DNA of 30,761 nucleotides from TCS-49 sp964442515. Lineage in GTDB: Bacteria > Campylobacterota > Campylobacteria > Campylobacterales > Sulfurovaceae. Where the stretch lies: assembly GCA_964442515.1 (NCBI GenBank), contig CAYUAC010000007.1, forward strand, positions 1 through 30,761. The letters are read 5' to 3'. A program made the translations under genes and the position numbers. Below, in pieces: positions 1 to 7,197 of the stretch. Numbering within the stretch: position 1 is the stretch's first letter; every line of letters begins with the position of its first letter. The notes beneath the pieces are model-generated. The model was not told the origin of the DNA and made no database searches. It was given only the letters and a program-made list of their open reading frames with translations.

Positions 1-2
1 AT

Positions 3-134
3 CTTTTGCAAGATATTTCTTTGACTTACCTACGGGTAGGCCTGCAGAAATCTCTCACAAAACCTTACCCCGACTTTGCCTTCTATGATCCGCACAGAGT
101 TGTTAGAGGTGGCCTTAAATCAAGCGAGTATTGA
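3..134 (+). CDS. Possible 3' end of an unidentified upstream gene (partial)
   Basis: From the window edge one + frame stays open to a TGA at 132-134 and reads as a plausible protein tail ending RVVRGGLKSSEY. I do not recognise the family. A second + frame is also open for about 85 bases, so the assignment is weak. In C. jejuni the genes just upstream of waaA are small conserved genes, but nothing here identifies one of them. The opposite strand gave no recognisable product. Confidence 0.25.
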   Translation, partial: LLQDISLTYLRVGLQKSLTKPYPDFAFYDPHRVVRGGLKSSEY

Positions 135-149
135 AAAAAGGGATAGCGG

Positions 150-233
150 ATGCCAAAAGTCGATTTTGCCTGGGATGTTTTTGTCCGGGTGTGTGAAAGC
201 TTGAAAATCGATCAAAAAGCAGTTCAAAAATAA
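150..233 (+). CDS. Putative 27-residue small ORF before waaA
   Basis: An ATG at 150 is preceded by AAGGGA (138-143) at good ribosome-binding spacing. It opens a 27-codon frame beginning MPKVDFAWDVFVRV and ending in TAA at 231-233, two bases before the waaA ATG. waaA itself has no obvious Shine-Dalgarno sequence, so this ORF could act as a leader that couples translation into waaA. It could also be chance, or the end of a broken gene. I do not recognise the peptide. Confidence 0.25.
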   Translation: MPKVDFAWDVFVRVCESLKIDQKAVQK

Positions 234-235
234 CT

Positions 236-1381
236 ATGCAGAGTTTATTTTTTTTCCTTTACAGCGTTTTAGCGTTTTGTATCTATCTGCTTTCTTTGCC
301 TTTTGTACTTTTTTTCTCCCGCAGGCAAAAGTACAAACGTTCCCTGCCGGCGCGCTTTTTTTTAAAAGACAATCCCCCGCTGCAAAGTTGCAAATACTGG
401 TTTCACGGCTGTTCGCTGGGTGAGATCGCTTCTCTTGGCACCCTTGTAAAAGAGTTTGACGTCTACGGTCTTACCACAACGACCCAGACCGGTTTTGACA
501 AAGCCAAAAGCTTTACGGCAAATACGCGCTACCTGCCTTTTGAACCGCTGCTGCTTTTTTGGATGAGGCGCCATGATACGCTGGTGGTACTGGAAGCTGA
601 GCTGTGGTATCTGCTCTTTGCGCTGGCAAAGAAAAAGGGTACAAAGACCGTGCTGCTAAGTGCGCGTATCAATGACAAAAGCTATAGCAGCTATAAAAAG
701 ATGCGCTTTTTTTACAAATACATCTTTGCAAATATCGATGTAGTTTTTGCCCAAAGCCGGGTGGACAAGCAGCGCCTTGAAGCGCTGGGGGCAGAGAATG
801 TAAAGATTTCTGGCAATATCAAGCTTTCCAATCTGCCAAGGGTGAGCAAAACCTATGAGAAGCCAAGCGAACTTGTCGTAACTGCAGGCAGTACGCACGA
901 GGGTGAGGAGGTGCTGGCGCTGGAAGCGTTTATGCAGCTGCCCCAAAAGGCAAAGCTAATCATCGTGCCCCGCCATCCGGAGCGTTTTGAAAAGGTGGAT
1001 GCGTATCTGCGTGAAAACAGAGGGGGAAAAAGCTACCAACGCTTCAGCGACAGGGCTGATTTTGACAGTGATATCGTGCTGGTTGACGTGATGGGAGAGC
1101 TAAACAACATCTACGCTATCAGCGATATCGTGGTACTGGCGGGTTCTTTTGCCAAAATCGGCGGCCATAATCCTATAGAACCGGGATACTTTGGCTGCAA
1201 GATCATCAGCGGCGAGCATTACTTTAACCAGCATCAAAGTTACAAAGCCGTTGAAAATATAAAAATTACAGACGATCTGACAAAGACACTGCAAGCACAC
1301 AATCAAATACAAAATTCACGCTTAAAAGGGTCGTTTGACCTGCAAAGCGTCACAGAGGAAATAAAAAATGCAGGCATATAA
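236..1381 (+). CDS. waaA: 3-deoxy-D-manno-octulosonic acid (Kdo) transferase
   Basis: This GT30-family enzyme transfers Kdo from CMP-Kdo to lipid A at the inner face of the cytoplasmic membrane, an essential early step of LPS core assembly. The 381-residue product starts with one hydrophobic anchor (about residues 3-27). Next comes the family signature WFHGCSLGEIASLG near residues 55-68, in which Glu63 matches the catalytic Glu of WaaA enzymes. The later segments YLPFE, LEAELWYLLF, SGNIK, AGSTHEGEE and PRHPERF are also typical. The protein is somewhat shorter than the approximately 425-residue E. coli enzyme, which is normal for Campylobacterota. The gene overlaps the next one by 14 bases, and the waaA, pseudouridine synthase, ffh order matches C. 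jejuni. Confidence 0.93.
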   Translation: MQSLFFFLYSVLAFCIYLLSLPFVLFFSRRQKYKRSLPARFFLKDNPPLQSCKYWFHGCSLGEIASLGTLVKEFDVYGLTTTTQTGFDKAKSFTANTRYLPFEPLLLFWMRRHDTLVVLEAELWYLLFALAKKKGTKTVLLSARINDKSYSSYKKMRFFYKYIFANIDVVFAQSRVDKQRLEALGAENVKISGNIKLSNLPRVSKTYEKPSELVVTAGSTHEGEEVLALEAFMQLPQKAKLIIVPRHPERFEKVDAYLRENRGGKSYQRFSDRADFDSDIVLVDVMGELNNIYAISDIVVLAGSFAKIGGHNPIEPGYFGCKIISGEHYFNQHQSYKAVENIKITDDLTKTLQAHNQIQNSRLKGSFDLQSVTEEIKNAGI

Positions 1382-2084
1382 ACTGCTGGCCAAGCAAGAA
1401 GGCATCTCCAATAAGCAAGCCAAAAAGCTCATAGACGAGGGGCTGGTAAGTATCAACAATGAAAAACTCGAAATCGCGCGGGTGGAAGTGGGTTCCAAAA
1501 CGCGCTTTAGCGTCAAAAAGCCGCCAAAACCGACGGTGCTTTTTGAAGATGATAAACTCATCGCCGTGGACAAGCCTCCGTTTGTAAATAGCGAAGATAT
1601 CAAATTTGACGGAGCCGTGCTTTTGCACCGCTTAGATAAAGAGACATCGGGTATCTTGCTGTTTGTCAAAGACGAGGAGTTTCGGCAAAAGTGTATCGCC
1701 GAGTTTAAAGCAGGCAGGGTCGTGAAAAAATACACCGCCTGGGTCGAGGGCATCGTGGCCCTTAGCCAGGAGATCAAAAAGCCGATCAAGACGGTTAAAA
1801 AAGGCGCGGCATACAGCAAAATCGCAAGTGACGGCAAACCGGCCCACACGATCGTGGAGCCTCTGGAAGTTCACGGCAAAAAGTCCAAGGTCGGTGTTAC
1901 GATCAAAACGGGACGGACCCACCAGATCCGGGTGCATCTGCAAAGTATCGGCCATCCAATCATCGGCGACAAACGCTACGGCTCACGCTACAAGGCGGGA
2001 CGCGTACTGCTGCACGCGGGCTATATCAAGCTGCTTGATTATGAGTTTACGTGCAAGGAACCCAAGGATTTTACCGCATTTTGA
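1368..2084 (+). CDS. RluA-family RNA pseudouridine synthase with S4 domain
   Basis: The enzyme isomerises uridine to pseudouridine in structured RNA, probably 23S rRNA. The 238-residue protein has an N-terminal S4 RNA-binding domain (about residues 1-48, with SNKQAKKLIDEGLVSIN). The synthase domain carries the family core HRLDKETSGILLFV, whose Asp is the catalytic nucleophile. RTHQIRVHLQSIGHPIIGD near the C terminus is the second conserved RluA motif. The start overlaps the end of waaA by 14 bases, so translation is probably coupled. A homologue occupies the same position in C. jejuni. Which uridine it modifies cannot be read from the sequence. Confidence 0.9.
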   Translation: MQAYKLLAKQEGISNKQAKKLIDEGLVSINNEKLEIARVEVGSKTRFSVKKPPKPTVLFEDDKLIAVDKPPFVNSEDIKFDGAVLLHRLDKETSGILLFVKDEEFRQKCIAEFKAGRVVKKYTAWVEGIVALSQEIKKPIKTVKKGAAYSKIASDGKPAHTIVEPLEVHGKKSKVGVTIKTGRTHQIRVHLQSIGHPIIGDKRYGSRYKAGRVLLHAGYIKLLDYEFTCKEPKDFTAF

Positions 2085-2100
2085 TTGTGGTATAATGAAG
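2085..2100 (+). promoter_or_regulatory. Putative sigma-70 promoter for the mntA-hepT pair
   Basis: A perfect TATAAT lies at 2091-2096, preceded by TTGATTGTGG, directly after the pseudouridine synthase stop. Campylobacterota promoters are defined mainly by the -10 box and often lack a clear -35 box, which is the case here. It would give the inserted toxin-antitoxin pair transcription separate from the housekeeping operon. A very similar string precedes ffh. Confidence 0.55.
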
Positions 2101-2123
2101 TAAAAGCAAGTTGGGAGTTTGTA

Positions 2124-2444
2124 ATGCTTAAGGCGATACAGATAGAACAAGCATTAAAGAAAATAAAGCAAGCTTACCTGGGTGAGGGATTGGAAATCGT
2201 CGGATATTTCGGATCATATGCCGATAACTCCGCAGATCGTTTTAGTGATGTGGACGTAGCTTATAGCATTGATTATGAAAAGTTTTCCACTGCACACGAA
2301 GACGGGTTTAGCAAACTGCTTAAGATCGACAGGGTAAAAAAAGAGATTGAAAAGATACTTCATACCAAAGTGGATTTAATCTCGCTTCAGGGAAGCGATA
2401 AAAACTTTACCGACACGGTACAAAAGAATATGCATTATGTCTAA
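2124..2444 (+). CDS. mntA: MntA-type minimal nucleotidyltransferase antitoxin
   Basis: This small protein (106 residues) is a MNT-domain nucleotidyltransferase. In described MNT/HEPN (type VII) systems the antitoxin neutralises the HEPN toxin by adding AMP near its active site. The GS-x10-DxD signature is complete: Gly30-Ser31 and Asp42/Asp44 in GSYADNSADRFSDVDV. I chose the ATG at 2124 because GGGAG lies 6 bases upstream; the frame is open farther back, but without a ribosome site. The gene overlaps hepT by 8 bases. The pair interrupts an otherwise conserved core operon, which suggests acquisition by transfer. Confidence 0.85.
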   Translation: MLKAIQIEQALKKIKQAYLGEGLEIVGYFGSYADNSADRFSDVDVAYSIDYEKFSTAHEDGFSKLLKIDRVKKEIEKILHTKVDLISLQGSDKNFTDTVQKNMHYV

Positions 2445-2802
2445 AGGAGTGCTTTTACTGCAAAAAGCGTATAATGCGTTTGAAGATATTGATTTTATAT
2501 TACACTCTGTATCGCTGAAACCGACAAAGGCTATAGACGACAAAGTTTTGAAACCGGCAATTAGAATGCATATTGTCAAAGTCGCCGAACAGTTTCAAAA
2601 ACTCAAAGATGAAAACGAGTTTGCTATTCTGGAACAGTTTGAGACAAATGATTTGCGGGGTCTCAGTGCGGTTAGAAATTATATCGCTCACGATTACGAT
2701 AGTGTGGATGATCATATTATCGAAGATGTATTGCGGTACAACTTTCCAAAGATCAAAAAGCAGGTTATAAAAATTCTTAAAGAAAGCAAAGGGTGCGTAT
2801 GA
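2437..2802 (+). CDS. hepT: HepT-like HEPN (DUF86) ribonuclease toxin
   Basis: The 121-residue protein is a helical HEPN-domain protein of the HepT/DUF86 family, toxins that cleave RNA. The RNase motif R-x4-H-x-Y is intact as RNYIAHDY (Arg80, His85, Tyr87), so the toxin should be active. The Tyr is the residue AMPylated by the MntA partner in described systems. It overlaps mntA by 8 bases and the following rhodanese gene by an ATGA overlap. The rhodanese may therefore be co-transcribed with the toxin-antitoxin pair. Confidence 0.87.
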   Translation: MSKGVLLLQKAYNAFEDIDFILHSVSLKPTKAIDDKVLKPAIRMHIVKVAEQFQKLKDENEFAILEQFETNDLRGLSAVRNYIAHDYDSVDDHIIEDVLRYNFPKIKKQVIKILKESKGCV

Positions 2803-3446
2803 AACGTTTATTACTTCCTTTTTTGGTTGCCGCAAGCGCTTTTGCGGGTTTTGATATTACGCCCGTAACGGTTACGCATGAAACCGGCGGCCAAAGCAAG
2901 CAGATTACGATCCAAAGAGAAGCCGTGAGTGAGTGCAAGCATCCCACCTCCCCGGATGCCACGTGGCAGCAAGGTGGAGTGCAAGAGGGCTGCTTTGCCA
3001 AACTGCCTAGCTTTGCCGGCAGGATACAGCCGATGCGAATTGAAAACGTAACCACTATCGGCGAACTGGAAGTACTTTCGTTTTTACAAGCCGCGCAGGA
3101 GGATGCAGGTAAGCTACTTGTTGATGCCAGAGGTGACGGATGGGCAGAGACCGGAACGATCCCGGGATCAGTTAATATCGCCCACGGCAGTCTGGAGTAT
3201 ATGGAGCTTTTAAAAGACAGCTATGTCCAGACGATGTCCAAGCTTGGCGTGAAAACAGACGGTAAGAGCCATGATTTTACAAACGCAAAAGAGCTGGTTG
3301 TCTTTTGCAACGGGCCGTGGTGTCCCCAGTCAGGCTGGTTTGTCAAAAAGCTTTTGAAAAAAGGCTATCCGGCCCAAAAGATACGGTGGTACCGAGGCGG
3401 TATGAACGCGTGGCGCAGCCTCGGACTGACCACGGTGAACAATTAG
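2799..3446 (+). CDS. Secreted rhodanese-like sulfurtransferase
   Basis: The 215-residue protein has a short signal peptide (MKRLLLPFLVAASAFA) and should act in the periplasm. The rhodanese fold is shown by LVDARGDGWAETGTIPGSVNIAH and by the active-site loop VVFCNGPWCPQSGW. Its first Cys (about residue 170) is the expected persulfide-forming nucleophile, and the second Cys five residues later could form a disulfide with it. The C-terminal WYRGGMNAWRSLGL is also typical of rhodaneses. I chose the ATG at 2799, which overlaps the hepT stop (ATGA) and follows an AAAGGG site. Its substrate is unknown; periplasmic sulfane-sulfur handling would suit a sulfur-metabolising Campylobacterota, but that is inference. 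Confidence 0.8.
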   Translation: MKRLLLPFLVAASAFAGFDITPVTVTHETGGQSKQITIQREAVSECKHPTSPDATWQQGGVQEGCFAKLPSFAGRIQPMRIENVTTIGELEVLSFLQAAQEDAGKLLVDARGDGWAETGTIPGSVNIAHGSLEYMELLKDSYVQTMSKLGVKTDGKSHDFTNAKELVVFCNGPWCPQSGWFVKKLLKKGYPAQKIRWYRGGMNAWRSLGLTTVNN

Positions 3447-3470
3447 CGTGATAATTTAAGTTTTGATACA

Positions 3471-3490
3471 ATTGTTTGTGGTAAAATTTC
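3471..3490 (+). promoter_or_regulatory. Putative promoter of ffh
   Basis: The 89-base gap before ffh contains TTGTTTGTGGTAAAAT ending at 3487, with TAAAAT as the -10 box. Upstream bases are T-rich. It matches the promoter-like string in front of mntA at most positions (TTGWTTGTGGTAWAAT). A TACAAT at 3467-3472 is a weaker alternative. The ribosome site GGGAG then precedes the GTG start of ffh. Confidence 0.45.
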
Positions 3491-3535
3491 AAATTATTTT
3501 GAAACAACTATATTTGCAAAAAAGGGAGTACCCGC

Positions 3536-4876
3536 GTGTTTGACAGTTTGACCGATTCGTTTAAAAATTCCATAAATAAAATACGCTTTAAAGATGATGA
3601 AAAAGCCCTCAAAAAGGCTACCGGTGAACTGAAAAAGTCGCTTTTAAAATCTGACGTGCACCACAAAGTGGTCAAAAATCTTATTAAAACGGTTGAACTG
3701 GAAACAAAAAAAACGGGAATCGGCAAAGAAAACTTTCTCAAAATCTTGCAAGAAGAGTTGGAAAAAATACTCACCGCACCCGGCAACCAGGGTTTTGTCT
3801 TTGCTTCCAAGCCGCCTACGGTGGTACTGATGGCCGGTCTTCAGGGCAGCGGTAAAACGACAACGACCGGGAAGCTTGCGTATTATCTCAAGCAGCGCCA
3901 GAAAAAAGTGCTCATTGCCGCGTGTGACTTGCAGCGTTTGGCTGCGGTGGAGCAGCTCAAGCAGATCGCGGGTGATATCGAAGTGGATATTATCGCCGAT
4001 GAAAACAAAAGTCCGCAGGACGTGGCCAAAGAAGCGCTTAAGATGGCTGAGGATAAACTCTATGACGTACTGATCGTGGATACCGCCGGGCGTCTGGCGA
4101 TCGATGAAGAACTGATGGATGAGTTAAAATCGGTTAAAAAGATTCTTGACCCCGATGAAGTCTTTTACGTCGCCGACGCGATGACGGGTAAAGATGCTAT
4201 CAGAACGGCTGAGACCTTTAACAGCGAAATCGGTACCACCGGCGTCATACTCAGTAAGTACGACGGCGACAGCAAGGGCGGGGTGGCCCTGGGTATCGCC
4301 GATCAGGTGGGTGTACCGCTTCGCTTTATCGGCAGCGGCGAAAAGATGCCCGATCTGGACACCTTTATCCCCGAGCGGATCGTCAAGCGGCTCATGGGCG
4401 CGGGCGATATCGAATCGCTGGCGGAAAAAACCTCCGCCGTTATCAGTGATAAAGAAGCCAAGAAGCTTAACACCAAGATCAAAAAGGGTAAGTTTAACTT
4501 CAATGACTTTGTCGAACAGATGGAGAATATGAAAAAGCTTGGCAGTATGAAATCGATCATGGGCATGATCCCGGGTATGGGCAATATGGCCAATCAGCTC
4601 AAGGATATGGATTTGGAAAACTCCAAAGAGATTGTGCATATCAAAGCCCTGATTTCGTCCATGACCAAAAAAGAGCGTGAAAACCCCGACCTTTTAAATA
4701 ACAGCCGCAAAAGACGGCTGGCACAGGGTGCGGGCCTGAGCCAGATGCAGGTAAACAAGATTTTAAAACAGTTTAAAAACGCGTCCAAAATGGCCAAGAA
4801 ATTTTCAGGCAAAAAGGGGATGCAGGATTTGCAAAACATGATGGGGCAGATGCAAGGCGGCAGTTTTCCAAAATAA
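3536..4876 (+). CDS. ffh: Signal recognition particle protein Ffh (SRP54)
   Basis: Ffh binds 4.5S RNA and signal sequences of nascent membrane proteins and delivers them to FtsY at the membrane. The 446-residue protein has the N domain (about 1-95) and then the G domain with the P-loop GLQGSGKTTTTGKL (101-114), DTAGRL, and the guanine-specificity motif SKYDGDSKGG. The Met-rich M domain ends in MGQMQGG. The DxxRPAA motif reads CDLQRLAAVEQL, with Leu in place of Pro. The start is GTG at 3536, behind AAAAAAGGGAG. Length and domains are standard. It heads the conserved ffh-rpsP-KH-rimM-trmD-rplS group. Confidence 0.96.
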   Translation: MFDSLTDSFKNSINKIRFKDDEKALKKATGELKKSLLKSDVHHKVVKNLIKTVELETKKTGIGKENFLKILQEELEKILTAPGNQGFVFASKPPTVVLMAGLQGSGKTTTTGKLAYYLKQRQKKVLIAACDLQRLAAVEQLKQIAGDIEVDIIADENKSPQDVAKEALKMAEDKLYDVLIVDTAGRLAIDEELMDELKSVKKILDPDEVFYVADAMTGKDAIRTAETFNSEIGTTGVILSKYDGDSKGGVALGIADQVGVPLRFIGSGEKMPDLDTFIPERIVKRLMGAGDIESLAEKTSAVISDKEAKKLNTKIKKGKFNFNDFVEQMENMKKLGSMKSIMGMIPGMGNMANQLKDMDLENSKEIVHIKALISSMTKKERENPDLLNNSRKRRLAQGAGLSQMQVNKILKQFKNASKMAKKFSGKKGMQDLQNMMGQMQGGSFPK

Positions 4877-4890
4877 GCCGGCCCCGCGTT

Positions 4891-4930
4891 GACACTTTTA
4901 AACGGGCACTACGGTGCGTGTCTGAAAGTG
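4891..4930 (+). promoter_or_regulatory. rpsP leader with two mutually exclusive hairpins
   Basis: The 91 bases between ffh and rpsP can fold in two ways that share bases. GACAC (4891-4895) can pair with GTGTC (4918-4922) around an inner GCAC/GTGC stem (4906-4909 with 4914-4917). Alternatively CACTTT (4893-4898) can pair with AAAGTG (4925-4930). No U-run follows, so neither is a standard terminator. It may be a leader control element or an RNA processing site; function is not shown. Confidence 0.3.
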
Positions 4931-4967
4931 CCAAAAGCACAGAAATCAAAAGCAAAAGGAAAAGAAA

Positions 4968-5195
4968 ATGACAGTTATCAGACTAACAAGAATGGGTAGA
5001 AGAAAACAGCCCGTATACAGAGTGATCGTTACAGACAACAGAAAAAGACGTGACGGCAGCTGGATCGAACAGATCGGTACCTACAATCCGGCCAAAGAGC
5101 AAAAAGAGGTTAGAATCGATGAGGAAAGACTCAACTACTGGCTCGGTGTGGGCGCAAAGATGAGCGACACGGTCAAACGTCTGGCCAAAAAGTAA
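4968..5195 (+). CDS. rpsP: 30S ribosomal protein S16
   Basis: S16 is a small primary-binding protein needed for assembly of the 30S subunit. The 75-residue product begins MTVIRLTRMGRRKQPVYRVI, the canonical S16 N terminus. It continues with RDGSWIEQIGTYNP and the terminal SDTVKRLAKK. The ATG follows AAAAGGA at normal spacing. Its place between ffh and the KH/rimM/trmD genes is conserved in Campylobacterota and many other bacteria. Confidence 0.96.
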   Translation: MTVIRLTRMGRRKQPVYRVIVTDNRKRRDGSWIEQIGTYNPAKEQKEVRIDEERLNYWLGVGAKMSDTVKRLAKK

Positions 5196-5211
5196 GTCCA
5201 AGGAGCAGGTG

Positions 5212-5457
5212 ATGGTCAGTGATTTTATTTTGCAATACGCCAAACTCGTTGTCAATTATCCCGCCGATGTGAGGGTTGAGCAAAATGAGATCAGCGATCA
5301 ATACGATGAGATCATCATCAAAGCCAATAAAAAAGACGTCGGTCTGCTTATCGGCAAAGACGGCAAAATGATAAACGCGATCAAGACGATGGTTACCGGG
5401 TGCAAGGCAAAAAATTCCAAAAGCTATAAAATCAATATCCAGCCTGCAGATGGATAG
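5212..5457 (+). CDS. khpA: KH-domain RNA-binding protein (KhpA-like)
   Basis: This 81-residue single KH-domain protein binds RNA. KhpA-type proteins act with KhpB in RNA regulation in Gram-positive bacteria, and the gene is a standard neighbour of rpsP and rimM. The RNA-binding loop GxxG is present as GKDG in GLLIGKDGKMINAIKTMV. GTG (5209) and ATG (5212) are both possible starts; I prefer the ATG because AGGAG at 5201-5205 lies 6 bases before it. It overlaps rimM by 8 bases. Confidence 0.85.
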   Translation: MVSDFILQYAKLVVNYPADVRVEQNEISDQYDEIIIKANKKDVGLLIGKDGKMINAIKTMVTGCKAKNSKSYKINIQPADG

Positions 5458-5959
5458 ATTTGTTATCGCCAGACTTGGCAAAACAGTCGGACTTAAAGGC
5501 GAGCTTCGGCTGCAGTTGATGACTGATTTTACCGAGCAGTTTGCGCCGGGCAACTGTTTTGACAGCGACCGGGGTCCTCTGGAAATAGCGGCGTTTTATC
5601 CAAATAAAAGCACCGTGGTATTTCATGGCTATGAGGATGTAGACAGTGCCAAGCCCCTGACAAACGCGTACCTTTACAGCGATGAAGAAACTACCAGAGC
5701 AAACTGCTTGTTACAAGAGGGTGAAATGTTCTGGTTTGATATGATCGGGCTTGAAGTGATCGAGGATGGACAAGTGCTTGGCAAGGTGGTGGATATCGAC
5801 CGAATCGGTGAAATCGAGTACTTTCGGGTTAAAACGGACAAGCAGTTTGCAAACTACGCAAAAGCGTTTTTGGTCCCAAATATCGATGTATACGTCAAGG
5901 ATAAAAACAGCGGGGGGATCTTCACCGAAGGCGCGCTTGATGTCTTAAAAGAAAGTTAG
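5450..5959 (+). CDS. rimM: Ribosome maturation factor RimM
   Basis: RimM helps fold the 3' (head) domain of 16S rRNA and binds S19 during 30S assembly. The 169-residue product begins with the family pattern IARLGKTVGLKGELRLQLMT. The second (PRC-barrel) half starts near FWFDMIGLEVIEDGQVLGKV and contains FLVPNIDVYVK, which matches the RimM LIPxxxxxV segment. Length is normal. The gene overlaps the KH gene by 8 bases and abuts trmD with no spacer, a conserved and probably translationally coupled arrangement. Confidence 0.92.
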   Translation: MDRFVIARLGKTVGLKGELRLQLMTDFTEQFAPGNCFDSDRGPLEIAAFYPNKSTVVFHGYEDVDSAKPLTNAYLYSDEETTRANCLLQEGEMFWFDMIGLEVIEDGQVLGKVVDIDRIGEIEYFRVKTDKQFANYAKAFLVPNIDVYVKDKNSGGIFTEGALDVLKES

Positions 5960-6655
5960 ATGCGTTTTACGTTTGTTACGCTTTTTGAAAAACTGATCAG
6001 CGGGTATTTTGAACACTCCATCCTCGGCAGTGCCAGGCAAAAGGGTGCCATAAAGATCGATTTTGCCAATCCGCGTGATTATACGAGGGATAAGCACAAC
6101 AAGGTCGATGATTATCAAATCGGCGGCGGAGCGGGCCTGCTGATGCAGGTGCAGCCGCTGCGGGACTGTCTGCAAAGTTACAAAGACGCGCATATCGTCT
6201 TTGTAACCCCGGCGGCCAAACCCTTCAGGCAAAACGACGCGGTGCGCTTAGCACGCAAAGACCACGTGGTTTTTGTCAGCGGCCGGTATGAAGGCATCGA
6301 TGAGCGGGTGATTGAAACCTGCGCTGATGAAGTGTTCAGTATCGGGGATTATATCCTCACCGGCGGCGAGCTTGCTTCCATGGTGATGGCCGATGCGATC
6401 AGCAGAAACGTCCCCGGCGTGCTTGGCAACAGCGATTCGCTGCACGAAGAGAGTTTTAACGACGGGCTTTTGGAAGCGCCAAGCTTTACCAAGCCCAAAG
6501 AATTTGAAAATCTATATGCTCCTTCAGAATTTTCAAAGGGAAATCATAGTAAAATTGCGAAATTAAAAAGTGCTATGTCTCTATGCAAAACGAAATATTT
6601 TAGACCGGGTCTTTACAAAAAGTTCACTGCAAAACATAGTTTGGATACCAGATAA
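5960..6655 (+). CDS. trmD: tRNA (guanine-37-N1) methyltransferase
   Basis: TrmD methylates G37 next to the anticodon of several tRNAs, using S-adenosylmethionine, and prevents +1 frameshifting. The 231-residue protein shows the SPOUT trefoil-knot signature. Visible segments are GGGAGLLMQ, VSGRYEGIDERVIE, the knot segment SIGDYILTGGELA, and VPGVLGNSDSLHEESF. LEAPSFTKP is the typical end of the catalytic half. The ATG immediately follows the rimM stop. The C-terminal tail is shorter than in E. coli (255 residues), as is common in this phylum. Confidence 0.94.
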   Translation: MRFTFVTLFEKLISGYFEHSILGSARQKGAIKIDFANPRDYTRDKHNKVDDYQIGGGAGLLMQVQPLRDCLQSYKDAHIVFVTPAAKPFRQNDAVRLARKDHVVFVSGRYEGIDERVIETCADEVFSIGDYILTGGELASMVMADAISRNVPGVLGNSDSLHEESFNDGLLEAPSFTKPKEFENLYAPSEFSKGNHSKIAKLKSAMSLCKTKYFRPGLYKKFTAKHSLDTR

Positions 6656-6667
6656 AAGGGAAAAACC

Positions 6668-7179
6668 ATGAGAAACAGATATATCGAAAACTTCGAAAAA
6701 GCCCAGATCGAGGGCAAAGAAGTACCACAGTTCAGAGCCGGCGATACGGTTAATGTAGCTGTTCGAATTAAAGAGGGCGACAAAACAAGAGTACAGGACT
6801 TCCAGGGTGTCTGTATNNNNNNNNNNNNNNNNNNNNNNNNNNNNNNNNNNNNNNNNNNNNNNNNNNNNNNNNNNNNNNNNNNNNNNNNNNNNNNNNNNNN
6901 NNNNNNNNNNNNNNNNTTCGAATTAAAGAGGGCGACAAAACAAGAGTACAGGACTTCCAGGGTGTCTGTATCGAAATCAGAGGCGAAGGCACGGGTAGAA
7001 GCTTTAACGTACGAAAAATAGGCGCGGGCGGTGTCGGCGTAGAGAGAAAATTCCCTCTTTACAGTGACAGCATCGAATCCATTACCGTCGTCAGACGCGG
7101 GAAAGTCAGACGAGCCAAGCTGAACTACCTCAGAGGCAGAACGGGCAAAGCTGCAAGAATTAAAGAGCTTAGAAAATAG
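6668..7179 (+). CDS. rplS: 50S ribosomal protein L19, split by an artificial assembly gap
   Basis: L19 lies at the 30S-50S interface. The first part begins MRNRYIENFEKAQIEGKEVP and reaches VRIKEGDKTRVQDFQGVCI. After the N run the same bases recur and the frame then continues into EIRGEGTGRSF, RKIGAGGVGVER, KVRRAKLNYLRGRTGKAA and the TAG at 7177. Removing the 100 Ns plus one 55-bp copy (155 bases) leaves 357 bases, which is 118 codons plus stop and the normal L19 length. The gene is therefore almost certainly intact in the organism. It follows trmD by 12 bases and closes the core operon. Confidence 0.93.
6762..6971. repeat. Perfect 55-bp direct repeat flanking a 100-N scaffold gap
   Basis: Bases 6762-6816 and 6917-6971 are identical (55 bp, beginning TTCGAATTAAAGAGGGCGAC) and enclose 100 Ns. 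This is the pattern expected when two contigs that share a k-mer overlap of 55 are scaffolded with a fixed-size gap rather than merged. Collapsing the two copies restores rplS. Confidence 0.93.
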
Positions 7180-7197
7180 ATTCTACGGCGGAGTGCT

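Noticed and set aside
1322..1849. Long open frames on the - strand opposite the pseudouridine synthase and waaA genes
   Set aside because: They have no recognisable motifs and lie opposite well-supported genes; typical antisense shadow frames.
6762..6971. Biological tandem duplication or attachment site around the first gap
   Set aside because: The repeats are inside an essential ribosomal protein gene, exactly 55 bp long, and flank a round 100-N run, all signs of a scaffolding artefact.
6668..7021. Reading straight through the N run as a different product
   Set aside because: The frame after the gap depends on the arbitrary 100 Ns; the correct L19 frame is recovered only when the duplicated 55 bp is collapsed.
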